Assembly (NCBI GenBank): GCA_040401595.1
Contig: JBBAOE010000008.1
Span: 1-64,000 of the forward strand
Source: RFPW01 sp040401595
Lineage (GTDB): Bacteria; Pseudomonadota; Gammaproteobacteria; Burkholderiales; Burkholderiaceae_E
DNA length: 64,000 nt
Direction of reading: 5' to 3'
Both the position numbers and the translations under genes were made by a program. How positions within the stretch are numbered: the stretch's first letter is position 1; every line of letters begins with the position of its first letter. This document shows, one piece after another, positions 1 through 12,100 of this stretch. A model generated the notes under the pieces. It was not told where the DNA came from. It ran no database searches and saw nothing but the letters and a program-made list of their open reading frames with translations.

Positions 1-170
1 CTGTCGATGCTGAATGCGGAAGCATCGTCACCAGTTCTCAGGCTGTACCGGACCCGGGAAGTCAGGTCCGCAATATCGGTTGACCGAACCGTATAGACCA
101 ATTGGTTAGAACCGACGTTCTCGTTGATCAGCGCCGCCGTACCGTCAGAGACCAGGATCGGCGAGTGATC
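1..170 (-). other. Start of a cadherin-like domain at the window edge
   Basis: The last visible residues include SPILVSDGTAALINENVG, then LVYTVRSTDI and YSLRTGDDASAFSIDS. This is the usual beginning of bacterial cadherin-like repeats (an AxIxENV strand, a VYT strand, then YSL..GDDAxxFxIDS). It implies that calcium-dependent cadherin-type repeats continue to the left of position 1. Confidence 0.75.
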
Positions 171-3100
171 GAGGCTGTCCAGGGACTGGCTGGACTGCGG
201 ACGGACGGTGATCACACCAGTTGTCGATGCGGCACCGGACGCAAGCTCAATGGTGCCACCGGCCTGGAGGAGAATGTCTCCGCTGCCACTGACCAGCTGA
301 CTAGTGCCTGACAGCATGATCTTGCCGACTCCGGCGACGAGGTCGATCGAGCCGGTCTGAGAAGTTCGTACATCGGCCCCGTCAACCAGACTCAGGCTGC
401 CCCCAGCAAGGACACTGACCGCGCCGCTGCTACTGACCACCCCAGCGTTCAGCACAATGTCGCTGGCCGGATCCAGTGCCATCAGCAGGATGCGGCCCTG
501 ACCATCTGCCTGCACAGCCGCCGAGTCTTGCACCCCGCTGGCGTCTGTTACCGCGAGGTTACCTGTCACTGTGCGCAGTACGATGCTGCCGCCTGCCACC
601 GTGGTCAAACCGGACTGCGTCAGGTCGGACGGCGAGGTACCAACGCGCACTGCACCGATCGTCAGCGCATCGGATTCGACCAGATACATGCCGCCTGCGC
701 CGGCGCGAGCGCTCAAGGTGTTGACATGGGTCTCGATCGCGTCGGCGTTGACACCCAACGCCCCGACCCCGCTACCAGCGAACAGCTTTAGCCCGGCAGC
801 GCGGACATTGAGCGCCCCACCGTTGCCGTCGAGGATGGATCCCGCCGATGCGGTCACTTCGACGCTGGCGTTGGTCTGTAGATCGCCCAAAGTGACGTCG
901 GTGCCTGCCACCAGATGAATATCGCCGTTGCCGCCATTCAACTCGGCACCGACCACGATCGCCCCTTGAGCATCCACCCGCACATCCCCAGTCGCCAGCG
1001 TGACATCACCCTCGAACGCCACCCCACTCGCGCCACTGATGATCAACCGCCCACCGTTCAGCAGGGTAAGACTGCTGGCGAACCGCACCGCACCATCAGC
1101 GTTGATCACGAGATCACCGTCGACGGTGACGGCTTGCAAGAAGGTCACGTTGTGCGCGGCTTCGATGCGCAGCGCTTCGAGTTCAGTGGTCTGCGCGACC
1201 GCGATCGAAAATGCCTGAATCGCGCGGCCAGCACTGCCCAGGAGGTAACTCGGGGCGCTGAGGCTATCACCGCTGCGGTAACCCGCACCTGTGCCGGTCA
1301 GCGTGACCGAGGAGACTGCGCCCCCAGTCACCACGATGGTGGCCAGGGCCCCCGCACCGCTGCCACCCAGCAAGGGCACTTCGGTATAGCTGCCGTCGGC
1401 GTAACCCGACCCGCCCCTGAGCTGGCCAAACTGGCCGATACCACTACCAATCTGACCGTCAAACGTAATGTTTCCGTCAGCGTTGAGCCGCAGGACGTCG
1501 GTAGCGCCAGCCGTGCCATCGGTATAGCCCGTGACCTCGATGTTGCCGGTCAAGTTAGCGGCACCTGAGGTCAACGAAGATGCGCCACTGACCCGAACTG
1601 AGTCATCGATCAGGATGTCTTGATCCATCGAGAGGTCAGCCACATCGAGCGTCAAGGTATGGCCGGAGCCCTTGATCGAGAGCGCTCCCGCTGACAATTT
1701 ACCCGACACGTTGACTTTTCCACCCGGCATGGGCGACTTGATAATCAATGCAGATTGCAGCTTCAGCCCACTCCCGCTGCCGTTGATGCTGACCGGATTG
1801 GCGCCACTGTCGCTACCGATTACCAGCGCGGACGATTTGAGCGAGGCCAGCGCGTCGGCCCCGATAGCAAGCCCGCCGGCCGCGGCGGCGCCACCGAGCG
1901 CGATCGGCGCGGTGGCAGTCGCAGCTCTCAATTCCAACGAACGGCCGGCATCAGCCATCGCGCTGAGGTCGCTGGCTGTAACCGTGCCCGAGCGCACAAA
2001 GGACTGCATCACCGTGACGCCGTTGTCGGCGATCGTCAGGCCGCCCACCTGGGTGACGTTCAGGGCGCCGCTCAGGAAGATCTTGTCACGCACCACCAGG
2101 TTGATGCGATCGGCGCTGAGCGTACTGTCGACGCGCAGCGTATTCGCCACGACCCGAAGGCTGGTACTGCCCAGATCGATCGCCGTGGTGCCGCTCTCCG
2201 GCTGCAGCTCAACCACGTCGCCAACGATGGTGATCTGGTTCAGTCCGGGATCATAAAGTACCTGTTCAGCGCCACTGACAATCCGCCCGATCCCGAACTG
2301 GATCAGGGTGCCCGATGTCGTCTTGGAGGGGTTGGCCAACTGCAACACCAGCTCATCGGTGCCGGCATTGCCTGGGGTTTCGCGCAATTGCAGCGTCGCC
2401 ACTTGACCGGCTGGCAATACGGTATTGCCCAGTTCCAACGTGATCGTGTCGCGGCCCGGCGTGCTCCAGAGTGCGATCGCTGACGCGCGCAGCCTGGCGA
2501 TTCGCAGCACATCATCGCCGCCACTGAGCTTGATCGATCCCGGGGCGATTCCACCGAGACGCAGGTTGGTGCCCAACGCATCAAAGATCTCAACCGTGCT
2601 GCCGTTGTCGTACGCAGTGACCCCAGGCATCGCGCTGAAATCCAGGTTGACACCGGCACTGTCGATCAGGGTGTCGTTGCCCAGCGTCCCCTGGAATAGA
2701 TAATTGTCGACACCCTTACCCCCGGTTAATCGGTTTTGACCGATGCCGCCGGCCAACGTGACCGGTACGATGCTCGACGCGAGCGCGCTCAAGGTGTCAT
2801 CGCCCGCGTCGCCATAGGCGCTTCCACCCGCCGCGCCAAGGAGGATCTTGTCGTTGCCGGCTCCACCGCGCGCCGTGACCTTGACCAGATAGAGCCCGGT
2901 CGCATCGAGCAGGTCGTCACCCTGCCCCAGGTCGACCACTACTGAGGTCACGCCACTAAACTTGTTGTAGTAGTTGCCAAACTGCACTTCGACAACGCCA
3001 TTCTTGCCGCTCAGGATGAAGGACTCGTTGGCATCGACGGTGTCGAGGTAGAGCCGGTTACCAGCCAGAGATCCGGCGTACAAGGTCAACACGCCGCCCG

Positions 3101-6100
3101 ACAACTTGCCCAGAACGGGCTGGACGTCGGGCGCGGCATGCGACCAGTCGAGCAGATTTGCGCTAAAGAGCGTGTAGTACTTTGGCTTCTTCAAAGGAAG
3201 GTCGACATAGACCTTGGCCACCAGATCGACCCTGGCCTTCGCGTCGAACAGGTTGGCGACCGCTCCGAACAGCCGACCAAAGGTATCCCGGGTGGTGGGC
3301 TGATAGGCCAGCATCGTGGCGATCTCAGATCCCCGTACCTTGCCGTCTGTGGTCCATTCAACGTTGGCGACTTGGCCAGCGCCGTCGCGGCTGATCTTGG
3401 CCGTCGGAATGTCATTGAAATCGATGCTGATGGAGGCATCAACCTCGCCCGTCAACCCGCCCTCGACAACGAGGACATCGACCGATGCGCGCAGGCCGAT
3501 CGCGAGGTTGAACAGCACCTCGGGCTTGTCCAGGCCGCCGGTTCCTGGCACCGGCTTGCCGTTGAGGAACTGGGGCAGCGAGAAGTCGCTGACGTAAAAA
3601 CCGTCGAGCACGTTCAGATAGTTGCCCGTGCTGATCGACCGCTGGATGCCGTAGGTATCGAAGCCGAACGCCAGATCGATGGTCGCCGAGGCCGAACCGA
3701 AAGCGGCCACACCAACCCGCAATGGACCCAGCGGATACTTGGCCAGAGTGACATCGAAGTTGGCCGCAAAGTTCAACAGTGGCATTTCGTAGGTGAACAG
3801 CGTGGCGCTACCGCCACTGAAGATCTTCGCCCAATTACCGAGATCGAGGATGTACGGGCGCCACTGGAAGCCCGACCGCGAAACGCTCGATGAGCCGGGC
3901 GCCACGCCACCATTCGAAGCACTCTCGATCGCCAGCAGCTTGTTACTCAAGACCGGGTCCAGGCCAAGCGAGACGCCCGTCGAACCCAAGCCCAACAGGT
4001 CTTGCATCGTTGCGATGTTGTAGCTGACCTTGGACGTGCCCAGCCCGCGGATACTGCCCAACAGGATCTCACCGCCGTTGCCGGAAAGCTTGGCGATCAG
4101 CTGAGGCAACTCAAGCGCTGTCTTCGCAGCGTCGAGGAAGGCCCAGTTAATCGCCTTACCGCCCTGGAGCTGGATGACCTTGTTGATCAAACCTCGGAGG
4201 GTCGGATCGGACAGGAGTTCATCCAGCCCGTCGATCGGTTTGGTGAGCGTATCGACAATCGGACGTATCGGTTCCAAGGTCGCAGCGACCTTGTCTGCGA
4301 TGGGTGCGAGGAAGTCCTGCAAGAAGGATTGAACGTCGATGCGCAGGTTTTCAATCGATAGGGAGGGGGCGGCCGGCGCGGCAATCCCCGACTGGCCCCC
4401 CGTCGTCCAGTCCCAATCCATCACGAGGTCGCCGCGCAGCTTGGGAATCCAGCCAACCGAGCCCATGCTGAGTTCGAGCCCGAGGCGCAAATCAGCATGG
4501 ACAGTCAATTCAGCCTTCAGCGAACCCGTCGGGTTTGACAGCAACGCGTTGAGCAGCAGTCGGTTCGCCGCGTTGCCAATCAAATCCACCTGCAAGTCGA
4601 CGACGATCCCGCTGGGCTGGAATCCAGCGAGGTCAAGCCGGGTATCGCGGTCGGCGACCTTGGCATCGAGAAACAGCAGGCGGCCCTTTGCACTAAGAGG
4701 CGTGGCGAGACTCGGATCTTTCGGGCTGCCATCGAGGTAGAGGGTCGCCAAGAAACTCAGCTCGGGCCTGCTGTCAGCTGCCGTGACCAGAAAGAATCGA
4801 TCAACCTGCGATATGCCAAAGCCAAAGGCATAGTGCCAGGCGATGTCGTAAGCAAAGCCGCCATCGACCGAGAATTCGACGCCGGGCAGCTTGAAGTCGA
4901 GTGGAATGTCCACCCCACCCGTGACCAAGTGGCCGCCCAGGTCCATGTTCACCTCGAGCGCATCAACACCCTTGGGCGGTGCGGCCCCAGGCACCCATGT
5001 TGCTAATCGGCGACCCTGGGCATCGAAGTAGGCAATGTCGATGTCGGCCAGCGTCACCGACCCATCGTGGTTGCCATCCTGCAGGATGCCCATCTGAGTA
5101 AAGGTGGTGAACAACGAGCTGCGCACCGTCTCCACCATCTTGCCATCGCCTTGCAACTTCTGGCGCAAGTCCAGCAGCAAGCCGCCACGCAAGTCGCCGA
5201 TCATCTCGCCGGTCGAGCGCAGCTTGTCGCCGATCAACGGAATATCACTAGCCAAGCTGCTTTCGAACAGGTCCTGCACAGCCCCCAAGCCGAAATCAAT
5301 ACCGTCCAGGACAATGGTTGGGTTGTTGATCAGTTCAAGCAGCAGCGCACCGCGGGAATCCATCCCTTCGAAGTCGGGCGCCGTGAACACCAGCGCTGGC
5401 AAGGCGTTTGGACCCGCCTTACCCGAGACCTTGCGAATCCATTCAGCCAGGCCATTCGAACCATTCGCGGGGTTGGTCGCGAGCGTCAGCACCCCAAGCT
5501 CATAGCTGCGATTGTTCAGGGTGATGGCCAGGGGTAGTCGGATATCAAAGCCGCCGACCAGCGAGCCAGTCCAGCCTTCCGCTTTATCCTCCAGTACGAG
5601 CCTGGCAGCTCCATCACGACCCGCCTGGGCGTCAGCATCGAGCGTGATCGAGCCGTTCTGGATTCCAAGTTGCACCGCGCCAGCGCCGACAACCAGCGAC
5701 AGGTTTTGCCCGTACACCGAAGCCCCGAGCTCAATCTTGCTACCCAGCAGGTTCAGCCCGCCGCCAGCCGCCTTGGCGCCGGGCAGCGGGATGTGCACGA
5801 CGAGCAGCAGCTTGGCGTAGACAGCTAGGTCAAGCTTGGTGCCACCGCTGACATCGGCCAGCTTTGCCAGCGACTGAAGTGCGCTGCTGTCCAGGCCGGC
5901 CTGCTTCAGGAGAGCTGCCAGATCGAAGTCCAGATTGAGTTGCTGGGCGAAGTCAGCGCGCAGCTCCAACGACAGGGTCAACCCCTGGCTGGCAGGGTCG
6001 AACGCTAGGGTGACCGCGTTCGGATCGGTCAAACCGAAAGCCGATGACAGCACATGTGCGGTCTGTCCAAAAGCGGCCGCCGGGGTGCCGCCCGCGGCCT

Positions 6101-9100
6101 GAACACTGTTCAGAAAACGATTGGTCAGACTGAGCATGTCGCCGATCGACTTGTCAACGATCGGCAGATTCTGGTTATAGAAGGCCTGGTCCTTCAATCC
6201 CTGGGTCAAGCCATCGAGGCCGAACTGCAGGCCAGCCAGGATGTCAGCAAAGCTCAGATTGCCAACATCGAATAGGCCGTTCAGATCCGGCAAGACCGCC
6301 ACGACTTCGTGGCCGCTGAGTTTGCCATCGCGCAGCCAATCGGCTAGCTTGAAGCCTGGGTCCTGGATCAGGACGGCGTGTGAGTGGTCAAAAAGGTCCT
6401 GGACGTAGAGGGCCACCTCCAGGTCGGGCGCAATCGGCAGGCTAGCGCTGCCACCCACGATCGTCAGTGCACGCAGGCGAGCGGAGGCCTGGCCAGTGGC
6501 GCTGAAGCTAAACGACGACAGGCCTTGACCGCCGAGCAATTGGGCGAGTGTGAACCGCGTGCCGCCGGCAGCGTTGGGGGTCCTGTCAAGGGCCAGATTG
6601 ACCGTGGCGTCCAGGTTCAGCCCCGATCCGGTGCCAGCACCGCCGGCCGACAGCCCCAGGAAACCATAATTCAAGCCGACCAGCAGATCCGTGACCGCGA
6701 GGTGCACCGATGCGGAAACCTCAACATCGTCAACCGCAATCTCGAACCCGACTTCACCACCCAGGTGAATGATCAGGTCGAGGCCGCCCACGATGTCGAC
6801 ATTGAATCCTGCGACGGATTCGGTCTCGAGCTTGAGCTTGCCAAAATCAAAGCCCAGATCAAGCTGGCTTTTTACGCCGAGGAGTTGTTCGACGAAGCGG
6901 ATTGGCAGGCGCAGATCCGATGCCGCCGCGTCATAAGTGGCCTTTTCTTCGCCCAGAAGACCCGACGCGTTGATCGCGGTAATGAACTCCTGGAATGTCT
7001 GGATCTGCTCGACCGCCTCATGAATGAGGTACTTGGCTTGCTCAGTAGAGGTTCTCCAGGTCCCGTCGAGCGTCAGGCTGGCGCCGTCCGGTGCAACCTT
7101 GGCGATCCGCAGGCTGGTGCCGTCAATGCGTACGAACCTGCCCTCCATCGCCGCTGAGAACTGACCCTTGGACCCAGTCAGGGTCGAACTACCGGCTAGG
7201 GTTGCAGCCGTTCCAGTCCCCAACTGGGTGGCGCCCTGCGGTGGCGTCCAAGCAACCAGCGGCCGATTGAAGTCGATCCGGTCAACGACCTGGGCCTTGA
7301 AAACCGACGCCACATCCAGCAGGTCGTCGACCGACTGCTGAATAAACGGCAACCGGGCTAACGCGGTATTCGAGGTATCGATCGAATTGAGATACTCGAG
7401 AATCGACGGAAGCGCGAGGATCAGGTCCTGCACACTGAGTTTGTCGAAACCGGCGAGACTGTCGAAGTTCTCCAGGGAGATGTTGTATTGACTGGCGAAC
7501 AGATCGGCGTCGAGACGAAGGCGCGGCTGCAGACCTGGCGTTGAGAGGTCCAGCCCGACGAGTTCAGCGTAGACGGGCAGGTTGGCCTTGATACTGCTGA
7601 CCGGGTGTGCAAACGCGAGTTGACCGTTCACGAAGGTCATGCCCGCCGACAGTTTCCCGCTCAGGCTAGCACGCTCATAACCTGCGCCAGTGCGCCCGAC
7701 ACTGAGATCCAGCGGTCCGACCGTTGCCGCCAATACCGCGTCATCAACCGCCAGATCGATGACAAAATCCAACCGGCGCAGGTCGAAGCTAGCGGCCAAG
7801 CCTTGCTGCCAGTCGAGCTTGAGCCCCAAGTCGAGGCCCGCGTCGACATGGGCAGCGACATTCATTTTGCCCTTGAGCGACAGAACAGATCCATCCAGTG
7901 CCGCGCCGAAATCAACCGCCACCTGAGTATCGCGTTTCACCGTGGCGGCAATGTCCATGCTCAGGCCGTGCTCGTCGAGCGAGACCGTCAGACCCGCGCC
8001 ACTCGTTGAGGCTGGGTGCCAGTTCGCCGTCAGGTAGTCGTTCAGGCCGCGCAGCGTCGGCGAGCCGTAGCTATAGACCGGTGCGGGCAAGTTGCTGGGT
8101 TTGCCCAGCAGGTGCATCGCGGGGAAGAGATAGGCTTGCACGTAGAGCCCCATACCCAGCACCGGCGATAGCCCGACCATCTGGTCGACCGTCTGGCCGA
8201 TTAAAGGCAAGGGGTCAGCCGACAGCAGGTCGGTGCGCAGGTCGATCATATTGCCGGCAAGGCCATAGATCGTGGTGCCCAGCACATTGTCGAGCGTGAC
8301 ATCCAGTTGGCCGAGGTGGAAGTCTGTCGCGCCGGACGAAAGGTCCACGCCGACCACCTTGTCGTTGACCCGGACGGACTCCTTGACCGCCCCGGCGCTG
8401 CGGTTGATGCCCAGGCTGAACTCAGCCATCAGCGCCAGACCATCGGCACCTGGGATGGCCACCGGCACCCGAACATGCCCGTCGAGGGATAGCGCAAAAC
8501 CGCCCGCATCCGGAAGGATCAGAGCCATGTCGCCATCGAGCAGATCGGCCGATTGATCTTTGACTTTGATTGCAGCGATCAGACCAGTGCCGGCGATCAC
8601 CATCCGACCGGCCAGGACCTCGAACCGTAGGTCACCTCCGCCGGTGAACAGCGGCGGGGCGTCGCCACTATCGCTCAGCGACAGCCCGAGATGGCCGGAA
8701 GCCATCAGCGTGGGCAGTCTCATGGTCAGCGGCATCGAGGCCGCGCCCTGCAGGGCGATCGCGGTACCGGGTCGACCGTCGCCGTCAACATCGCTGGCGC
8801 TGAAATCCACGACGCGACCCGCCAGCGCGCCCTGGCCCGAACCGCGATTGACCTGGACAGTGACACCCGCACCGGACAGCTTGACACTGGGAATCCCCTG
8901 CAGGTCAACGCTGCCGGCCGTTACCGATAGCCCGAAGAACGTGCTCGCGCCCGAGGTGTCCTTGAGCATCGCCATCGCAAAGCTGACATCGCTGGCGGAC
9001 AGCGCAACCGCAGCCGTGCCGAAGCGCATCGAAAAGTGCTCGCCCGCCAGCAACGTGCCCGACATCCGGAGCACCTGCCCGTCGTCGAGCACGACATTGC

Positions 9101-12100
9101 GCGCCGACAGCTGTGACAACCCGATCGTGCCGGACAGCGTCAAGACGCCCCCAACAGCGATATCGACATCGGCCACGACGTTGAGGAACTCGCCACGGCT
9201 AGCGTCGAAGTCCAGTGCGATCGCCCCGGCAGAAGTCGTGACCTTCAGCGCGCGCTGACCGGCCAAGTCCATCACCGAGCGGTTGTCGCTGGACCCCAAT
9301 CTGCCCATACCCTGGTTCAACTCGACCCCGATGCGCGTCGCCTTCACGGTCAGGCCGTCCATTGCCAGCCCAAGGGACGACAGATCGACTGCATTGGCGC
9401 TGGCACGCAGCGCGAGCCAGCTACGGCCATCTGCGACGCTTGCGTTGGTCGGGCGCATCAGCGCCAGCGCGAGGTTCAGACCATTGACCTGCACGCCGCG
9501 CACCGTTGCGGACAGATTGGTCGCGCCGAGCAACAGACCCTCGAGCTCGATAGGCTTACCTGCGATGCTGGCTTGCACGATCTGCCGACTAACAGCGACC
9601 GTGCCGCTGCCCTTGAGTGTCCCGGCCACTTCGATGGTCGCGGTCGCTCCAAGGCTGAAGGCAGGGCCAGCGAAGTTCAGGGTCGATAAGCTTCCGTCAT
9701 TTGCACGCACCGACAATGGTGCGGCCGACCAATCGATCGTCGTCGTATTCGCCACGCCGCGCTTGCTTCCCAGTCCCTGATTGGTGGCCAGGCTCACTGC
9801 GCTGCCCTGCAGCGTGACACCGTAGTCCGCAGTCCCGAGCAGTGTCACCGCATCGGCGCTTGCGCGCACTGCCGTCCAACTGCGCGCATCGTCGCTCGCC
9901 GCACTCTGCGCGAAGGCCATCGCAAGGTTGACGCCCTCGAGGGAGAATCCCAACGCACTGGCCTCAGCTCCGGTCGCTACGCGCAACCCCAGGCCAGTAC
10001 CGCTCAACACCATCATCCGGGTGGCCAGACTCGTGCCGTCATCCAGCTTGACCTGGCGGATCGATTGTTCGACGCCAACCCGGCCGTTCAGGCTAAGGGA
10101 ATCTCCTACGCTCACGCTGATGTCGCCAGCCAGCCGCAGCAGCTGTCCTTGCGAACCCGCCATGTCCAAGTTCAGGTAGGTGCCAGTCGCTACCAGAACA
10201 CTGTAGGCACGGTCAGCGCCGAAATCGAGCACCTTTGCATCTGGGCTGACGCCAACCCCCAGGCCACTCACGCGGTTGACCTCAACCTCGACATTGCCGG
10301 CCGAGAGCGTCAGGCCGGGTAGACCAACCACCGCGACCGAACCGGCCGACGCCTTCAGCGCGGTCCACTGACGCCCGCCGCTGCCGTCCGAGGCGAACAA
10401 CAGCGCCAGGTTCAGTTCTCCCAGCGAGAAGCCAGACGCCGCCGCATTCGGTGTATCGCCAGAACCGATCACGCCGTCGCGGTTGCTATCCACGAGATAA
10501 GGCCCGTTGAGCCCGACAAAGGCGCTCAGACCGCTGGCCCCGACGGTCAATACATCAGCACTACGGAGCACCGTGCCATCGGCCAAGCTGAGGTCGCGCG
10601 ACGACTTCACAAACGCCATGCTGCCGTCAACAAACAGATAGTCAGCGATCACCAGTTTGACGTCGGCCGACATCTGCAGCAGCTGGCCGCGGTCGCCGGA
10701 CATCGTCATGTGATGACTCTGGCCGGTACCGGTGACCACATCGATCGAGGTGCGATCAAAATCAATGACCTGGCGGTCGACCAAGGCCTGGGTAACACCG
10801 CTCACGAGGTTGATCGAAACGGCGGCGTTGTTCACCTCGATGGTGAGATCTTGCAGCCCCACGAAACGCGCCGAGCGCGCGCTTGCCTCGAGGGCTGTTC
10901 GCTTGACCCCCGCGTCGCCAACCATGACCAGCGCAAAGTCGACACCGTCGAGCACGACGCCAATCGCACCAGCCTCGAGCGTGGCGCTGGTCCCGCCGTG
11001 GATACCCGCGAACGCCTGCAAATTGCGCCCGCCCACCGTGAGGATGTCGGCCTGCGACTGGCTGCCGTCGGCCAGGGTAATGCGCTGTGAGGATTTCTCG
11101 AAGCCCAGGGAACCCTGGACCCGGAAGAAGCCTCCCACCGAGAGCGTGACATCGGCGGTGGCGCGCAACAGTTCACCCCGACTGCCTGAAACATCGAGCT
11201 TGCGGGTGGTGCCCGTACCGGTGATGACGTTCAGTGGGGTCGCGGCGAGATTGACGACCTTGTCCAGAGCGCGTTGGTCGGTGCCTAGCCCGCTAACCTG
11301 GTTGATCTCAACCAACAGATTGCGGGCGGACATTTCGACCGTCGGAACGCCGACAAAGGCCAATTGATCGGCACTGACCTCCAGCGCCATCCACTGCAGG
11401 CCGCGCTTTGCCGGGTCGGAAGGCCGCATCAGGGCGAGCGCGAATTCAGCGTTATTGAGCGAAAAGCCAATCGCACTGGCCGGGTCAGCCCCCCCGACAC
11501 CGGCGAACCCACTAAGGCCAGTACCGCCCACGGTCAGGGCATCGACCGTGACCACCGAGCCATCGGCCAGCTTCACATTGGCCTTGGATTTCTCGACCCC
11601 CAGCGAGCCACTAACTTCGACAAATCCGGCCACGCCCAGTTCGAACTGTCCGGAGGCTCGCAGCAAACGCCCTTTGCTACCCGCCATGTCCAGCTTCACA
11701 GCGCTGGTGTTGCCAGTGGCCACCGCCAGCGCCTTGGCCCCCGCGAAGTCGATCACTTTGGTGTCCGACGCGCCAGCCCCACTCACTTGGTTGATCTGCA
11801 CCAGCAAATCACTCGCCGATGCAGTGATGCCTTGCACGCCGACAAAAGAAACGTTAGCTGCCGTCGCCTGCAGCGCCGTCCAACTCAGACCGGATTTCCC
11901 TGAGTCAAACAACATCGCCAGGCCGAACTCGACACCGGAGACCGACAAGCCGACCGCGGTGGCGTTGACCGTGTCACGGCCATCGATCTGGCCATCGCCA
12001 TTGCTGTCGCGCAAATAAGGACCATCGACGCCGACAAACGCATTGAGTCCTACGCCGCCCAGACTCAACAAATCGACCTTCAGAGGGGTGCCATCGGCGA

